Below are positions 22,129 to 35,012 of a stretch of 64,000 bases of DNA, in pieces. The translations under genes and the position numbers were made by a program. Within the stretch, counting starts at the first letter, position 1. Every line of letters begins with the position of its first letter. Source of the DNA: Viola odorata (lineage: Eukaryota; Streptophyta; Magnoliopsida; Malpighiales; Violaceae); NCBI GenBank assembly GCA_963691705.1, contig OY829542.1:29002579-29066578 (forward strand), in the 5' to 3' direction. The notes below the pieces were generated by a model. It was not told the DNA's origin. It ran no database searches and saw nothing but the letters and a program-made list of their open reading frames with translations.

Positions 22129-24202
22129 AGTAATGTCGATGCCCTCATCGACTAGATCTCCAATCTCTTTAGACCTGCGTTACAAAGGAACTTGAGGTTA
22201 GAACACGTTAAGGACATAATAGATTATCATAGGCTCTCCCACACTTCAATACTCATTATTCTTTTCACTCATTTCTATATCTCTCCTTTATCCTTCTTTT
22301 CACTCTTCCCAACTCCTCAGATTGTGGTCTTACCACTCAGATTCTTTTCACAGCTCGTGTCTCACACTCGCCTCTGAAGAAGTACATTCTAGGCATGATC
22401 GATATTTCCCTAGTATCCGACCCCTCTAGTCGATACCCTTGGAACCTATCGATCATACTTACAATGCCACGCCTTCCCACCACTCTCTCTTATCTTTTAT
22501 CCCTCAATCGCATGCTCACTATTTTCATGCGGGCTGTTTTCCCTCAATCACATGCTCGCTCTTTTCATACGGGTTATTTCCTCATTACACTTGTTTTATC
22601 CCTCTTTCTTTTCTCCATTCTCACTACGCTCACCAAAGCCTACTTGCTTGGGTCGTAGCATCGCGTAACACTTTGTTTCCGTTCCAGCATCCGGTACTAG
22701 ATCCGTTTGTCCAACTTTCACATGGCACAAGCGTCTCTAGCACATAGACGTATCATCCTTCCGAACCAACCCACTTAGCACGTAGGTGTGTCGTTCCATC
22801 AAACCGATATCCTATGTCCTAAGTGGGTCGCACGGTACCCCACTAAGTCAAGCGCCTCTGCGCCTTAATATCATATCCCTCTAAGCCAAGCGCCTCTGCG
22901 CATTCTCATTCTCTTACCTGGCTCAATTCCTCTAAGCCAGTGAGTCTTATATGTATAGCTAGATTGTCACATACATATAAAAGCGCCTCTGCGCATTCTC
23001 GTAATGCCTCATGCGTATTCTTTTCGCCTCTTTGCGCTTATGCACTTCATATGCATAGTAAGCCATACTCATTCCATAAGCCACACATGTTACCATGTGC
23101 TTGAGATCTCACGTATGAGATCTCATGACTCATCTCAGGCTACGCTCATGCGCTTCCCGCACATACATACTCATTCCCTAAGCCACACATGTTACCATGT
23201 GCTTGAGATCTCACGTATGAGATCTCATGACTCGCTTCCTCCTCTACTTCAACCATCGATGTCCTCATCGATCTATCTCAAAGGGTTGATTGGCCCTTAC
23301 TTACATGCGTCAGGTGCGTAATGCAGGGCTCAAGACAATCTCTAAAGGAACACCACTTCCTTCTTAGATTTCTTGTCCGTCATTACTCACTCAATTCCCA
23401 CTGCCTGAATCAATCTTCCATATCATATTCAGACTCACTCTTGCATTATGTCCGACTTGACTTGTGCATTCTATTAACCATTTCGTGGACTAGAAACGCT
23501 AGCTACCCATGCAATGCTCTAAAGACGCTAGCTACCTAAAGGTCTGGACTAGAACTCTAGCTACCCATAACCCATACCTTATGGACTAGAACTCTAGCTA
23601 CCCATAACTATGGACTAGAGACTTTAGCCACCCAGAGTACGGACTAGGAATTCTAGCTACCCATCAAATGCCTTAATAGACTCACACCTCAATCTACATA
23701 ATCGCCGATACTTTCGTATCTAAACTCGCCCCTTTTATCTCGATAGGGCTCGTGTTGGAACTTATTGCCTGACCACTATGTGATGTGCACAATACAGAAA
23801 CCAACAACTCATTTTCTCCGCATTTCTCACACTCAGGCGTGTTTCTTCCAAACAATAGCCATCGTATTCTCATCTAGAGCCTTTGGCCTCTAGTGTCTCA
23901 CTCGTTGCTGGCATACCGACATCTCACTCGTAATGATGGCTAATTTCGTATTAGCATCCACGGGTTCGTCATTCCCGTCAACTCGCATTCTCGCATCTTG
24001 ACATCACAAGATGTTATCGAGCTTAGGCTCGCCACATTGGACTAATGCACTTCACGTGCATAAGTCTTACTCGTATTAGCATCCACGGGTTCATCATTCC
24101 CGTCAACTCACATTCTCGCATCTTGACATCAGAAGATGTTATCGAGCTTAGGCTCACCACATTAGACTGATGCACTTCACGTGCATAAGTCTTACTCGTT
24201 TA
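22129..24202 (-). repeat. Interior of the nested element: short direct repeats
   Basis: No coding recognised. There are three repeat sets: a roughly 65 bp unit with CACATGTTACCATGTGCTTG and GAGATCTCACGTATGAGATC (about 23067-23130 and 23168-23233); 25-40 bp units with GGACTAGAACTCTAGCTACC (about 23480-23665); and a roughly 115 bp unit with GCATCCACGGGTTC..CATTCCCG and GATGTTATCGAGCTTAGGCTC (about 23955-24070 and 24078-24200). CATGTTACCATG and GAGATCTCACGTATGAGATC are themselves self-complementary. Confidence 0.65.
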
Positions 24203-24214
24203 GCTCCGCTACCA
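24203..24214 (-). other. Primer-binding site of the nested element
   Basis: TGGTAGCGGAGC on the minus strand, two bases after the LTR; identical to the sites of elements B and C. Confidence 0.75.
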
Positions 24215-24216
24215 AC

Positions 24217-25034
24217 TGTCATGGTCCTACTTATTCTGAGGCCCGTGCGGCGCCTAGATTCCACATCTAGGCCAGCCTTTCTCCTGTCCTTGACAGTAGT
24301 CTCTAACAACCCTCATATAGCTTCGTCTCGTGCAGAATTATTGACAAGACTCAGCACCGACTCCTCTGATCTCTTATGGCTTAGTCTAACCACGACTAAC
24401 GCCCAAGCCATTCTCTCCTTCTCGCGCACACGCCCGGCTAGGGCGAGTCCATGATACTCAAGGCCCTCACCTGAGTCGCTCGTATGCGTCTCGTAGGAAT
24501 GCTTCTCTCGTCCTCGGCCATCTCTCGAGGCCACGCCCTCTCGGGCCTCTAGCCCATGTTCGGCCATGCCTCTCCGCTACGCACGACCATGTCATAGGCT
24601 GAGTTCTCTCACCTCGGCCTATGCTTGCCCTACTCCTAAGGCAAGGCCTTTATCCGATCCTCGAACCCTTAGATAGTTCTTCCGTAGCAACCCTCGCAAT
24701 CCTTCTCGAACCTCATCCCTTTGTTATATGCGCACGACTAGTTCTAACACGGACTTAACTAGAAGTGGCCATCATAGCACAGCCATGATGGCAACGCTCA
24801 TTCCTTAACACGGAAGGCTCACTCGCACACCTATGCCAGACCTGCATAGGAGAAGCTCACTTAGGCAAGCATATTCTCATATCTTGCCCAGGGGTTGGTG
24901 GAGAGCTATCACACCCCGTTGGACTTTCCCTTCACATACCCTATGAAGGGCTACCCGTCAAATCCCTATGCCTTTGACGCATCTTAGGTTCCATATTGAG
25001 GCTAAGCTTGAACACCAAGGCTTAGACCTTAACA
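24217..25034 (-). repeat. 5' LTR of the nested element
   Basis: Plus-strand ends are TGTCATGGTCC and GACCTTAACA, a canonical TG...CA pair, followed by target repeat CTCCT. Confidence 0.85.
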
Positions 25035-26733
25035 CTCCTCATCCGCCATCGCTAGATCTTCGGGACCCCAATCATTTTCGGTTCCTAGGGGTCAATGGAA
25101 ATGGGTTGATCCTTTCGTGGTACCTAGCTCCGCAAATCCTGTAGTAAACACAGGTGAAGAAGTTACTGCAGCCTTGCAGCATTCCTTAGTTAACCTCACC
25201 TTGGACCCTAGTAAAAATCAGATTCATCAGGAACCCCAGGGCTTCCACCCACCTCAGGGTCGTTCCACTCAAGTCGCGATTCCCGATCCTATGGGAAGTT
25301 GGCCTCCTTTTGTCAATCCAACGCAACCACCATTCATGTCAGAACCACTGTCACCCATTGGTCCAAGCGCTGTTATCACAGAGAGACCGAGTATGGATAG
25401 ATTGAACCTGCTAGAGGAAAGGCTCAGAGCTATCGAAGGAACAGACCCCTTTGACCCTACAGGTCCCGCCGACATGTGTATGGTCTCGGGGATCATAATG
25501 CCTCCGAAATACAAGATTCCGAATTTTGAGAACTACACTTGGATCGAGTGCCTAAAAACTCACCTCAAGGCCTATTGCAACAAAATGTCGATATGATTCA
25601 CAATGAGCCCTTGTTAATCCATTTGTTCAGAGAGAGTTTGGCCAAGCATGCCTTGACCTGGTACATGAGTTTGGATGGGCTTAGGATCAAAACTTGGAGA
25701 GATTTATCGGATGTTTTCTTCAAGCAATACAAATTCAACTTGGAAGTTGCACCAGACCGTTCTGATCTATAGGATCTAGAGAAGAGGACCGACGAATCGG
25801 TGAAGACTTACGTTCAGAGGTGGAGAGGGCTAGCATCTAGAATTTCTCCTCTGCTAAATGACAAAGAACTCTTGTCAATTTTCATAAACACTTTCAAGGC
25901 TCCCTACTAAACCTATCTTATATCCAATCCATCAAATAACTTTTCTGACATGGTCATGGTGGCTGAGAGACTTGAACAGGGAATTAAGTCCGGGAGGATC
26001 ACCGCTTCCACACCAGAAGAAACACTTAAAGGAGCACCTATCATGAAGGAAGATGTCATCTTTATCTCCCCGGGACCTAGTAACTAGCAACCTTTCCCAT
26101 CGCCTCCACTACAAATCCCACAGAAGAACCAACACACCCATTGGAACAGGGAACCGCTACCACCTCTTCCCATTCCTTTAGAGGAAATTTACGAGCATCT
26201 CTTGGCAGCTGGGCAAATTGCACCAATCCCGATTCAGCCTATACAACCTCCTTACCCGAAGTGGTACAACCCTATTGCTAGATGCATGTACAACGCCGGA
26301 GCTCAGGGCCACACCCTAGAAGACTGCTCTGCCCTTAGAGGAAAGGTTAATCACTTGATCAAGAACAAATGCATCTCTTTCAAAGGGTCTAGCATGACCA
26401 TCAACCCTATTCCAAATCATGCTCTAGGTAGCGGAAGGATGATATAGTGCTCAGCCATTTTCGAGAAGAAGTCTGAGGGGGCCTCTGCGTAATTAGACCG
26501 CCACCACGCTTCCTGATGTCTCCTTGTAATATGTATGCATGTTTTATTGTCTTTTATAGGAACTCGCGTTCCCCTTCGGTTTAAAAATAAATAAATATAT
26601 TTAACCCTTTTTTCGAGCATCTTGTACTGTTCGCGTTTCAGGATGAAAGTTGATTCAGTTAGTTTTGATAAACCCTATGTCTTTACCGGTGAAGAAAGTA
26701 TCGCCGCAACTGAAAATGAGGATAGGGTCCCAC

Positions 26734-27290
26734 GTGCAACGAGACTTGTAAACTTGGGAGCAAGCGAATGAAGTGACGACCAAAAGAAGGCGTTGAAAAA
26801 TGTCGAAGCTCATTTTTCAAGGAAGTTGTCCTTTATGTTTACAATTTCCCCTTTCGGAATTTATGTTTCTGCGATTTATGTTTTCGCAATTTACATTTCC
26901 GCAATTTTACATTTCAGGTGCAACGAGACTTATGAACTTAGGGGCAAGCGAATGAAGTGACGACCAAAAGAAGGTGTCGAAAAATATCAAAGCTCATTTT
27001 TAGGGGAAGTTGCCCTTTAAGTTTTTACAATTTCCCCTTTCCGCAAATTACATTTCTGCAAATTATGGTCTCGCAATTTACATTTCTGTAGTTTTACATT
27101 TCAGGTGCAACGGGACTTATAAACCAGGAGGCAAGCAAGTGAAGTGACAACCAAAAGAAGGTGTCGAAAAATGTCAAAGCTCATTTTTTAGGGAAGTTGT
27201 CCTTTTACATTTTTGTAATTTCCGTTTCCACAATTTCCGTTTCCGCAATTTACGTTTTCACAATTTACATTTCCACGATTTTTAAATTCA
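26734..27290 (+). repeat. About 185 bp tandem repeat, three copies
   Basis: Units begin GGTGCAACGAGACTT or similar at about 26734, 26918 and 27105. Each contains GGGAGCAAGCGAATGAAGTG, GACCAAAAGAAGG and AAGCTCATTTTT, then an ATTTCCGCAATTTAC-rich tail. They lie just downstream of gag in the Ogre-like element. Confidence 0.8.
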
Positions 27291-28007
27291 GACAATTTAT
27301 GTTGTTGCAAGAGTGTGTGCGTCATGTCTGCTAAAATTCTTAGTTTTTGCCCAAAAAAAAAGAAGAAAAATAAATATATATTGCTTGGCATGAAGATCCT
27401 ACGTTTTAACATTCCTTAAAATCAAACGTGTTCATCACTTTATCACGACACGGATGATTTGTGCGTTCACTAAAAATTATATAAAACATACATGATCTTG
27501 TCTGTTAACTCTTATATCCATGGCATGTTTAGACGTAAGCAATCACAAACATATCCCTATGAGTATTTTGGGCCATCGCGTCTTATCCTTCATGAGTGTA
27601 AGTGCCTGACTAGGTACTAGTTGATATCGCATAATATCCAGGGTACATGTGCAATTAGACATGGGATAGCAATAAAATGACGTGAAACTTTTACGACCTT
27701 CTCCATTTTTTCGTTTCTTCCCCCTTTCCACAACATATGCCATCACTCCTAAAAAACCTTCACTATCACTCATACCCCGGGAGCCAAGGAGCAGTTTCAG
27801 CTAAGATTGCCAACCGGAAGTAAAATGCACGCCAAGTTGAAGTTCATGACGATGGAGACGGAAAAGGTCACCGAAAGATCTCTAAGAACCATCACCGAAG
27901 AAAGACCAAGAACCCAAAGATGAAGGTCGAGGCCTTAAGCTAGAATGAGAAGAGATCAAGACAAAGGTTGTGCTTGCTCTGATGCATTTCAAATCAAAAA
28001 GGAAAAA
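27291..28007 (+). other. Ogre-like interior, no gene seen
   Basis: Mixed composition. Short ORFs on both strands show no motifs. It ends near GAAGAAAGACCAAGAACCC before the purine tract. Confidence 0.5.
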
Positions 28008-28118
28008 AAAAAGGAAAAAAAAAGAAAAAAGAAAAAAGAAAAAAAGAAAAGAAAAAAAAAAAGAAAAAAAAAAGAAAAAAGAAAAAAGGGGGGAAAAGGA
28101 AAAAAGAAAAAAGAGAAA
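28008..28118 (+). repeat. Purine-only AAAAG/GAAAA tract
   Basis: About 110 bases with only A and G, composed of irregular GAAAAA units. The Lys/Arg-rich ORFs over it (27945-28362) are a consequence of this composition. It is followed by imperfect repeats containing GACTCAAGAAGAAAAAGGGC (about 28190-28480). Confidence 0.75.
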
Positions 28119-29083
28119 TGCTCAGAGACATTCAAAGAATACAAACAATCGAAGAACCGAAGCAAGCCCAGCCCGGGGACAACTAAACTTAAGAAATCTC
28201 GAGGAAAGCATCCCTAGTGAAAACTCGAGAAGAAAAGGGCCCAAGGCTAACTCAAGTAGTAAATCGCGAAAAGAACAGCGACAACACTCCCCAGTGAAGA
28301 CTCAAGAAGAAAAAGGGCCCAGAGCCAACTCAAGGAATCTCGAAGGAAACATTCTCCAGTAAAGACTCGAGAAAAGGGCCCCTAGCTGACCGAAAAATGA
28401 CATTCCCAGCAAGGATCCAAGAGCTCATGCACTCTGTCAAGAAAGCATCCCCAGTAAAAAATGAAAGAACTCGCGCACCTTGCCCTCATCAGGGCCAATC
28501 GACAAACGTCACTCATCAAAAACAAGCTTCTTTCCAGACATTTCATGTCCTTTCACTATTTTTCGTGAAAGTCCCATCGATTATTATAATGCTCATGCAT
28601 GTGCATCTTTATTTGAAGTCTATTCACTCGGATTGACATTGCAAATTGAAAATTATGTATCATGTTAGTTGCATCTTTATGAGCGTAAAATACTTAACAT
28701 TGTTTCAGAGCGTGAGTGCAAACACTAATATCAAGTGAGGATTGCTTACGGCTGCAAATTGTGGGAAAGTCTTGTCCTTGAGGTCATTATTTCTTGAACA
28801 AGACGTAGACATTATCTAGACTTGAATCAATCATTTTCATATAACGAAAACTGAACGAACATTTTTATCCAAAATGGGGGGGCTTGAATTTATTTTCTTA
28901 AACAAAGAAATCATTTTCATTCCAAACAAAAAACTTGGGGGCAAGCCATGGGTTAAATGTGGGAATATTTGATATTTCTCACATAGGTCAATTGCTCTCT
29001 CCTTTTTCTATTTGTTGCTGCTTTGTGTTTGCTTCCTTTCAATTTGCAGGATACAGATATGCTCCAGTGAAACCTCATGCCAA

Positions 29084-29345
29084 GGGTCTTCGATGACAAC
29101 ATCGTTGTAAAGCCCTCGCCATCTTGGATTTTCATCAAAATCCAATCAACATCGAATGGAGAACGTCACCACTCCTCAATTGGGTCTTCGATGAAGGAAT
29201 CGTTGTAAAGCCCTCGCCTTGTATTTTTGTTAAAACCAATCAACATCGAATGGAGAATGTTACCACTCCTCAATTGGGTCTTCGATGAAGGAATCGTTGT
29301 AAAGCCCTCGCCTTGGATTTTTGTTAAAATCCAATCAACGTTCGA
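29084..29345 (+). repeat. About 95 bp tandem repeat, three copies
   Basis: Units start GGGTCTTCGATGA(A/C) at about 29085, 29182 and 29277 and contain GAATCGTTGTAAAGCCCTCG and CCAATCAACATCGAATGGAG. Confidence 0.75.
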
Positions 29346-29489
29346 ATGGAGTACGTTACCACTCCCAAATCAACTTCGTGCGGTGGATCACACTCCCTCA
29401 CATTCAAATCAACTTCGTGTGGTGGATCACGCTCCCTCGCGGTCGACCACTCTCCATTTCAGTTCATACGATAAGTTCAAGGTAAGACT

Positions 29490-30900
29490 TGCTTTCCCTT
29501 TACACAATCTGTTTAGTGTTGTGATAGGTCACGTCCCCACATATACCTCGTCATAAAAAAGTTGTGATGGGTCACGTCCCCACATCTTGTCTGTTTAGTG
29601 TTGTGATAGGTCATGTCCCCACATACACCTCGTCATTAAAAAGTTGTGAAGGGTCACGTCCTCACCTCGTGCTTTTTTAATGCTGTGTCTGGTCACATCC
29701 GCACATATCGTCTGTTAAGTGTTGTGAAGGGTCACGTCCCCACATCGTGTTATTAATGTTGTGTCTGGTCACATCCACATGCGTCGTCTGTTAAGCGTTG
29801 TGAAGGGTCACGTCCCCACCTCGTGTTTTAATGTTGTGTCTGGTCACGTCCGCACATGTCGTCTATTAAGTGTTGTGAAGGGTCACGTCCCCACATCGTG
29901 TTTTTAATGTTGTGTCTGGTCACGTCTACACGCGTCGTCTGTTAAGCCTTGTGAAGGGCCACGTCCCCAGCTCATGTTTTTAATGTTGTGTCTAGTCACG
30001 TCCGCACATATTGTCTGTTAAGCATTGTGAAGGGTCACGTCCCCACATCGTGTTTTTAATGTTGTGTCTGGTCACGTGCGCACACGTCGTCTGTTAAGCG
30101 TTGTGAAGGGTCACGTCCCCACCTCGTGTTTTTAATGTTATGTATGGTCACATCCGGACATGTCGTCTGTTAAGCGTTGTCAAGGGTCACGTCCCCACAT
30201 CGTGTTTTTAATGTGGTGTCTGGTCACGTCCGCGCATGTCGTCTGTTAAGCATTGTGAAGGGTCACGTCCCCACCTCGTGTTTTAATGTTGTGTCTGGTC
30301 ACGTCTGCACATGTCATCTATTAAGCGTTGTGAAGGGTCACGTCCCCACCTCGTGTTTTTAATGTTGTGTCTAGTCACATCCGCACATTTCGTCTGTTAA
30401 GCATTGTGAAGGGTCACGTCCCTACCTCGTGTTTTTAATGTTGTGTCTGGTCACGTCTGTACATGTCGTCTGTTAAGCGTTGTGAAGGGTCACGTCCCCA
30501 CCTCGTGTTTTTAATGTTGTGTCTAGTCACGTCCGCACATGTTGTCTATTAAGCGTTGTGAAGAGTCACGTCCCCACCTCGTATTTTGAAAAGTTGTGAT
30601 TGGTCACGTCCCCACATCTTGTTTGTTTAGTGTTGTGATAGGTCACGTCCCCACATACACCTGGTCTTTTCGCTGTGTCTGGTCACGTCTGCATATGTCG
30701 TCTGTTAAGCGTTGTGAAGAGTCACGTCCGCACATGTCGTCTGTTAAGCGTTGTGAAGGGTCACGTCCGCACATGTCGTGTTTTTAAATGTTGTGTCTGG
30801 TCACGTCCGCACACGTCGTGTTGTTTTGTGTTGTGATTGGTCACGTCCCCACATACACCCTGTCTTTTGATGTTGTGTCAGGTCACGTCCCCACACCATA
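29490..30900 (+). repeat. About 76 bp tandem array, roughly 17 copies
   Basis: Units are built on GTGAAGGGTCACGTCCCCAC, TCGTGTTTTTAATGTTGTG and CTGGTCACGTCCGCACATG, with CGTCTGTTAAGCGTTGTG as linker. Spacing measured at 29723, 29800 and 29875 is 75-77 bp. Within each unit GGTCACGTCC occurs twice, so the array is also a half-unit dimer. It lies in the 3' untranslated part of the Ogre-like element. Confidence 0.85.
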
Positions 30901-31217
30901 TCTTTAAAATTCGTAAACAGTCACCCCGAATATCAAATCAATATCAGAGCGAAGGTATGTTACCGTCAATCAATATCTGAGCGAAGGTACGTTACAACTC
31001 TCATTTACATAATTCTACATTTCTTCATAATTATTATCTCCTCCTTGAGTGACTACTTTTCTGCATACTCAAATTCTCCTCCTTGAGCGACTACTTTCCT
31101 GCATAACCAAATTCTATTCTGCATATCCAAATACTCCTCCTTGAGCGACTACTTTTCTGCCTAAACTAAATACTCCTCCTTGAGCGACTATGTCTTTACA
31201 TAATTCTACATTTCTGC

Positions 31218-34200
31218 TGTTGATACCCGAATTTTGACGCTATTTTTAATTATTTTTTCCATTTCTGTTATTTAGTTAATCTACAGTCATTTTTAGTTAA
31301 TTTACTATTGCTAGCATTTCCAAATTTTTCCATTGCATTTTAGCATCATCGTTAGCATCGTCAGCTTTCGAAATCGCGTTTTTAATTTTTCGACATGTAT
31401 TTTCATTATTATTATCATTATTATTTTTAGCCTTAAAAGTCACATTTTTTATTATCCGGCAGTCGTTTGTAATTTCTTTCTTCGTTTTAGGTCATCACAT
31501 GAATTTTAGGATTTTTAATATTTTAGCGCATTTTTTAGTATTTTTATTATTTTATTATTATTTTCATTCGAGCTTTTATTGGACCCGAGTAAGTTCGCTC
31601 GGACAATAGCTTGACTTCAAAATGTTTTCCATCAACTAGTTGCTAGCTTTTTTTCCGCTCGCAACGGTCTACAGCGTTTTATGTAATTTTCGGCGTAACG
31701 TCTTTATTTTTCCGTTCAAACGTTTCACGTTTTTGAATGAGAAAATAAACACATTAAACGAAAAATTCTCGTCATTCGCTGTAGATGGTTAAACCCGTCA
31801 TATTTTTCTCTACGCGCTAGTACCTTCGACTCGAAAAGTCGAAATGTTTGCCCGCAAGACTCGGCTCGAGGCCATTTAAATGAGACTTAAAGGGCCCTTG
31901 ATCTCAACCGTTGATCTGGTCAACCAAGGAAAGTCAACCAGATCAACGGTTGACAATTTAATATGCATAATGCACATGAACAGTGCCAAGGAATACCCAG
32001 CAAAGCCTACCACGGGGTTACCTGCTCCCATCGCGTCCTAGCTCGAGCTCGTAGCTTCCTGTCCCTCCGCCATCATCACGGCTAGCACCCTAGCCTTGCC
32101 ACCGCGACCAGCCGGCCACCACGCGCAGCTCCCCCGTCCTCCAACCCACGCGATTTTGCCTATAAATACAAGCTTCCATCCTTCGTAAAAATGGTCCGAA
32201 ATTTTGCAATAAAAACAACACTGCCCATCTCCATTTTCCTGTCCGGTTCACGCACCCTCACTCCAGTTCCTTGCCGTCGTCCGCAGCAGCAGCACTGTAA
32301 GCGTTCCCTCTCTCGTTTTCCTTTTAAATTTCATTTAACACTTAGTCAATTAATTAAGCCTTGAAACTTGCTGCAAGCACTTGGTTTTCAACTTAATTTC
32401 ACCCTGCTAACATTAGTTTAAATTATCGTGGCTTAGTTTAATTGTTTCGTCAATTAACGTATATATGCATTACTTCTTTTCCTTCCCTTGCTGTTTTCGT
32501 GTCCATTTCCTTGCTGTGATCACACGTTTGTGTCGTTGTAAGGGAGAGGTATCTTTCGGGTCAAGAACCAGGCGAATTGGTCGCCTGGTTCGTCACCTCT
32601 GTCGCCGGCAGTGGTGCCGGCGATGTGAGGTTGAAGATGAGATGATCGGGCCGCATGGCCCTTCGCGAAATGAAAGAAAGGTGATGGGCCAAGCCCATCA
32701 CCGTTTAAATTAATTTCCTTGGGCCAGGAATTGTTCCTGGCCCATTTCTCCAAATTTCCAAGCTGGGCCCAGCCCATTTATATTTTTCCGAGTCTTCGAT
32801 TCGTTATTTTTTTACGAAAAATGCTCACATGCTTCGTATAATCATTCTTCATGATACGTGCTATTTTTCCTATAATTTATGCATGAATTGTTTAGTTCAC
32901 TTTTTTTGTAAAATATTTCGTATGCTTATTCTTGCCTCAAGTTTGTTTATTGAACTGTTGTTTTTATATACTTGAATTGCTCGTTTCTTATCGTGATATT
33001 TATTTCATTTAACTTCAGTCATTTATATTTAGCAATCTAAATTCAGTCATTTAAATTACCGCCTATATGGTCGGTTGTCATTTAATTTTCCGCAAATTAT
33101 CAACTGCTTTTCATTTTCGTAAATATTCAACTGCTTTAATTTTTCGCAAACTGCTGGAAATCCTTCCGCAAATTATCAACTGTTTAAATTCTTCGCACTT
33201 TAATTTTCCGCAATTTACTTTTGGCAATTTAAATTCAATACCGCCTACAGGGTTGGTCGCATTTCAATTTTCGTAAATATTCAACTACTTTAATTTTTCG
33301 CAAACTGCTGGAAATCCTTCCGCAAATTATCAACTGTTTAATTTTCCGCACTTTATTTTTCTGCACTTTAATTTTCCGCATTTTACTTTTCCGCACTTTA
33401 CTCTTCTACACTTTAATTTTTCACAATTTACTTTCGGCAATTTAAATTCAATATACCGCCTATATGGTCGGTCGCATTTTAATTCTCGTAAATATTCAAC
33501 TGCTTTAATTTTTCGCAAACTGCTGGAAATTCTTCCGCAAATATCAACTATTTATTTTCTGCAAATATCCAACTGCTCATTCTCTGCATTATCAACCGGG
33601 TTTATTTTCTGCAAATCACCAAACTTTTTTATTCCCTGTAAATCGTCAACTACATTTAATTTTTCTGCACTCAGCATTTAACTTCTCGTATGCTTAAAAT
33701 CCATTATTTTTCGCATGCAATCCACGCAGCATTTAAATTCTCGTATGCTTAAAATCCATCATTTTTCGCATGCAATCAATGTAGCATTTAAATTCTCGTA
33801 TGCGTAAAATCAATCATTTTTTGCATGCAATCAACCTAGCATCTAAATTCTCGTATGCTTAAAATCAATCATTTTTCGCATGCAATCAACCTAGCATTAA
33901 ATTCTCGTATGCGTTAAATCCATCATTGTTCGCATGCAATCAACTCAGCATTTAATTTTCGTATGCGTTAAATCCATCATTTTTCGCATGCAATCTACTC
34001 AGCATTTAGTTTTCGTTTGCGTTAAATCCATCATTTCTCGCGTACAGTCAATTGTCATTTAAATTTTCGCACTCATAAAATTGCCTATTTATTTCTCGAG
34101 CTATCTCTAACACTCTCATTTTGTAGGTTTTAATTCCAAGCTTCGCTCGCAAGTACGCCTTTCGTTCCTTTTTACTTATTCAACGCGTTTCGCAAATATC

Positions 34201-34964
34201 CATCGTACGCATGATATATAGAACTGCTAGAATTAAAATCAACCCACATGAACAGCGTGTTTAAAGAGTTGCTTAAAATGCCATGTTCATATGATTTTAA
34301 ATTCTCACTTGTATTGACTGCATGTACATGGGGACTTTTGATCCCACATCAGTTTTCCATTTCAAAAATCCATCATTTAAATTTGTACTCTGTTAGCAAT
34401 CCATGATAGGATCACGTAGTAATTAATTTAATCATGCATGGCCCGATGATGAAAAAAGAGGGCACTCATTCAGTCTTACGGAAAATTCAGTCCCAGCACG
34501 TTGCGGTCAGGAATAATCAATCAATCTTGATAAACGGTAACCCCGTTAGAAAGATTTTTTAATTATTCCTAAACGGCCAAGATCATAGAAAAGACTAAAG
34601 TGATGATTCCTCTAAGGGCCCCCTTTTTCAAAACGCATTTTATCAAACACCTTTTTAAACACCTCTCTCATCAACCGGTAACCGTTTTTGGATGTGACTC
34701 GGGTGCCTAACACCTTCCCGAGACCATAATACGACCCCGAACCTTTGTCTGGGGTCCAGACCCCTTTTTTTTGTGCCTTTAGTTTTTTTACTTATTATAT
34801 TTCTTATGCCATGACGATTAAGGTTCCCTAAGCCTAGCAACCAAATTAGGGTGGCGACTTCATTGCATGCTGCTAGGCGTCCTTTTACGCCGAGCATCTG
34901 AAGGTCTCAAATTTCGTTGCACACTCGTGAATTACTTTTTTAGTAATTTTCGTGGGGCGCGACA
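31218..34964 (+). mobile_element. Nested solo LTR of an Ogre-like relative
   Basis: 3747 bp, TGTTGATACCCGAATTTTG to GGGGCGCGACA, with target repeat TCTGC at 31213-31217 and 34965-34969. It is clearly homologous to the LTRs at 17298 and 36150 but diverged and about 0.7 kb longer, partly through extra 25-60 bp repeats: about 33682-34040 holds roughly six 56 bp units with TTTTTCGCATGCAATC. It splits a CTCCTCCTTGAGCGACTA repeat tract whose units are on both sides (31050-31200, 34978-35000). It has the same orientation as the host element. Confidence 0.9.
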
Positions 34965-35012
34965 TCTGCATAATAAATACTCCTCCTTGAGCGACCCTAT
35001 TTCTACGTTTTC

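Larger units (their letters stand above)
21297..25034 (-). mobile_element. Nested 3.7 kb non-coding LTR element
   Basis: 3738 bp inside the Ogre-like gag, target repeat CTCCT at 21292-21296 and 25035-25039. LTRs are 819 and 818 bp, with about twenty differences by eye. Orientation is minus: the primer site is at 24203-24214 and the polypurine tract at 22116-22128, both on the minus strand. The 2.1 kb interior shows repeats but no gag, protease or polymerase reading frame, so this is a LARD/TRIM-like non-autonomous element. Removing it restores the flanking gag frame. Confidence 0.9.
21090..26447 (+). pseudogene. gag of the Ogre-like element, split and frameshifted
   Basis: The coding lies in 21090-21296 and 25040-26447 with a nested element between. 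The N-terminus reads APRKQITPPRPPMVEQTK with ATA where the initiating ATG would be (about 21090), then a frameshift and a coiled-coil-like ARIKELEEQVRVTAERV. Right of the nest: WKWVDPFVVP, IPNFENYTWIECLKTHLKAY, a frameshift near 25590, then EPLLIHLFRESL, TWYMSLDGLRIKTWRDL, FFKQYKFNLEVAPDRSDL, VQRWRGLASRI and a terminal C/H segment (CMYNAGAQGHTLEDC) like the degenerate knuckle of Ogre gag. In-frame stops occur at 25770, 25908 and 26085. The family match is strong; the protein is not functional. Confidence 0.85.

Noticed and set aside
27945..28362. Lys/Arg/Glu-rich ORFs of 90 and 130 codons
   Set aside because: They are translations of the purine tract and adjacent repeats; any frame of such DNA is open and charged.
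29490..30900. CRISPR-like array
   Set aside because: The units are contiguous diverged tandem repeats without unique spacers, in plant retrotransposon DNA.
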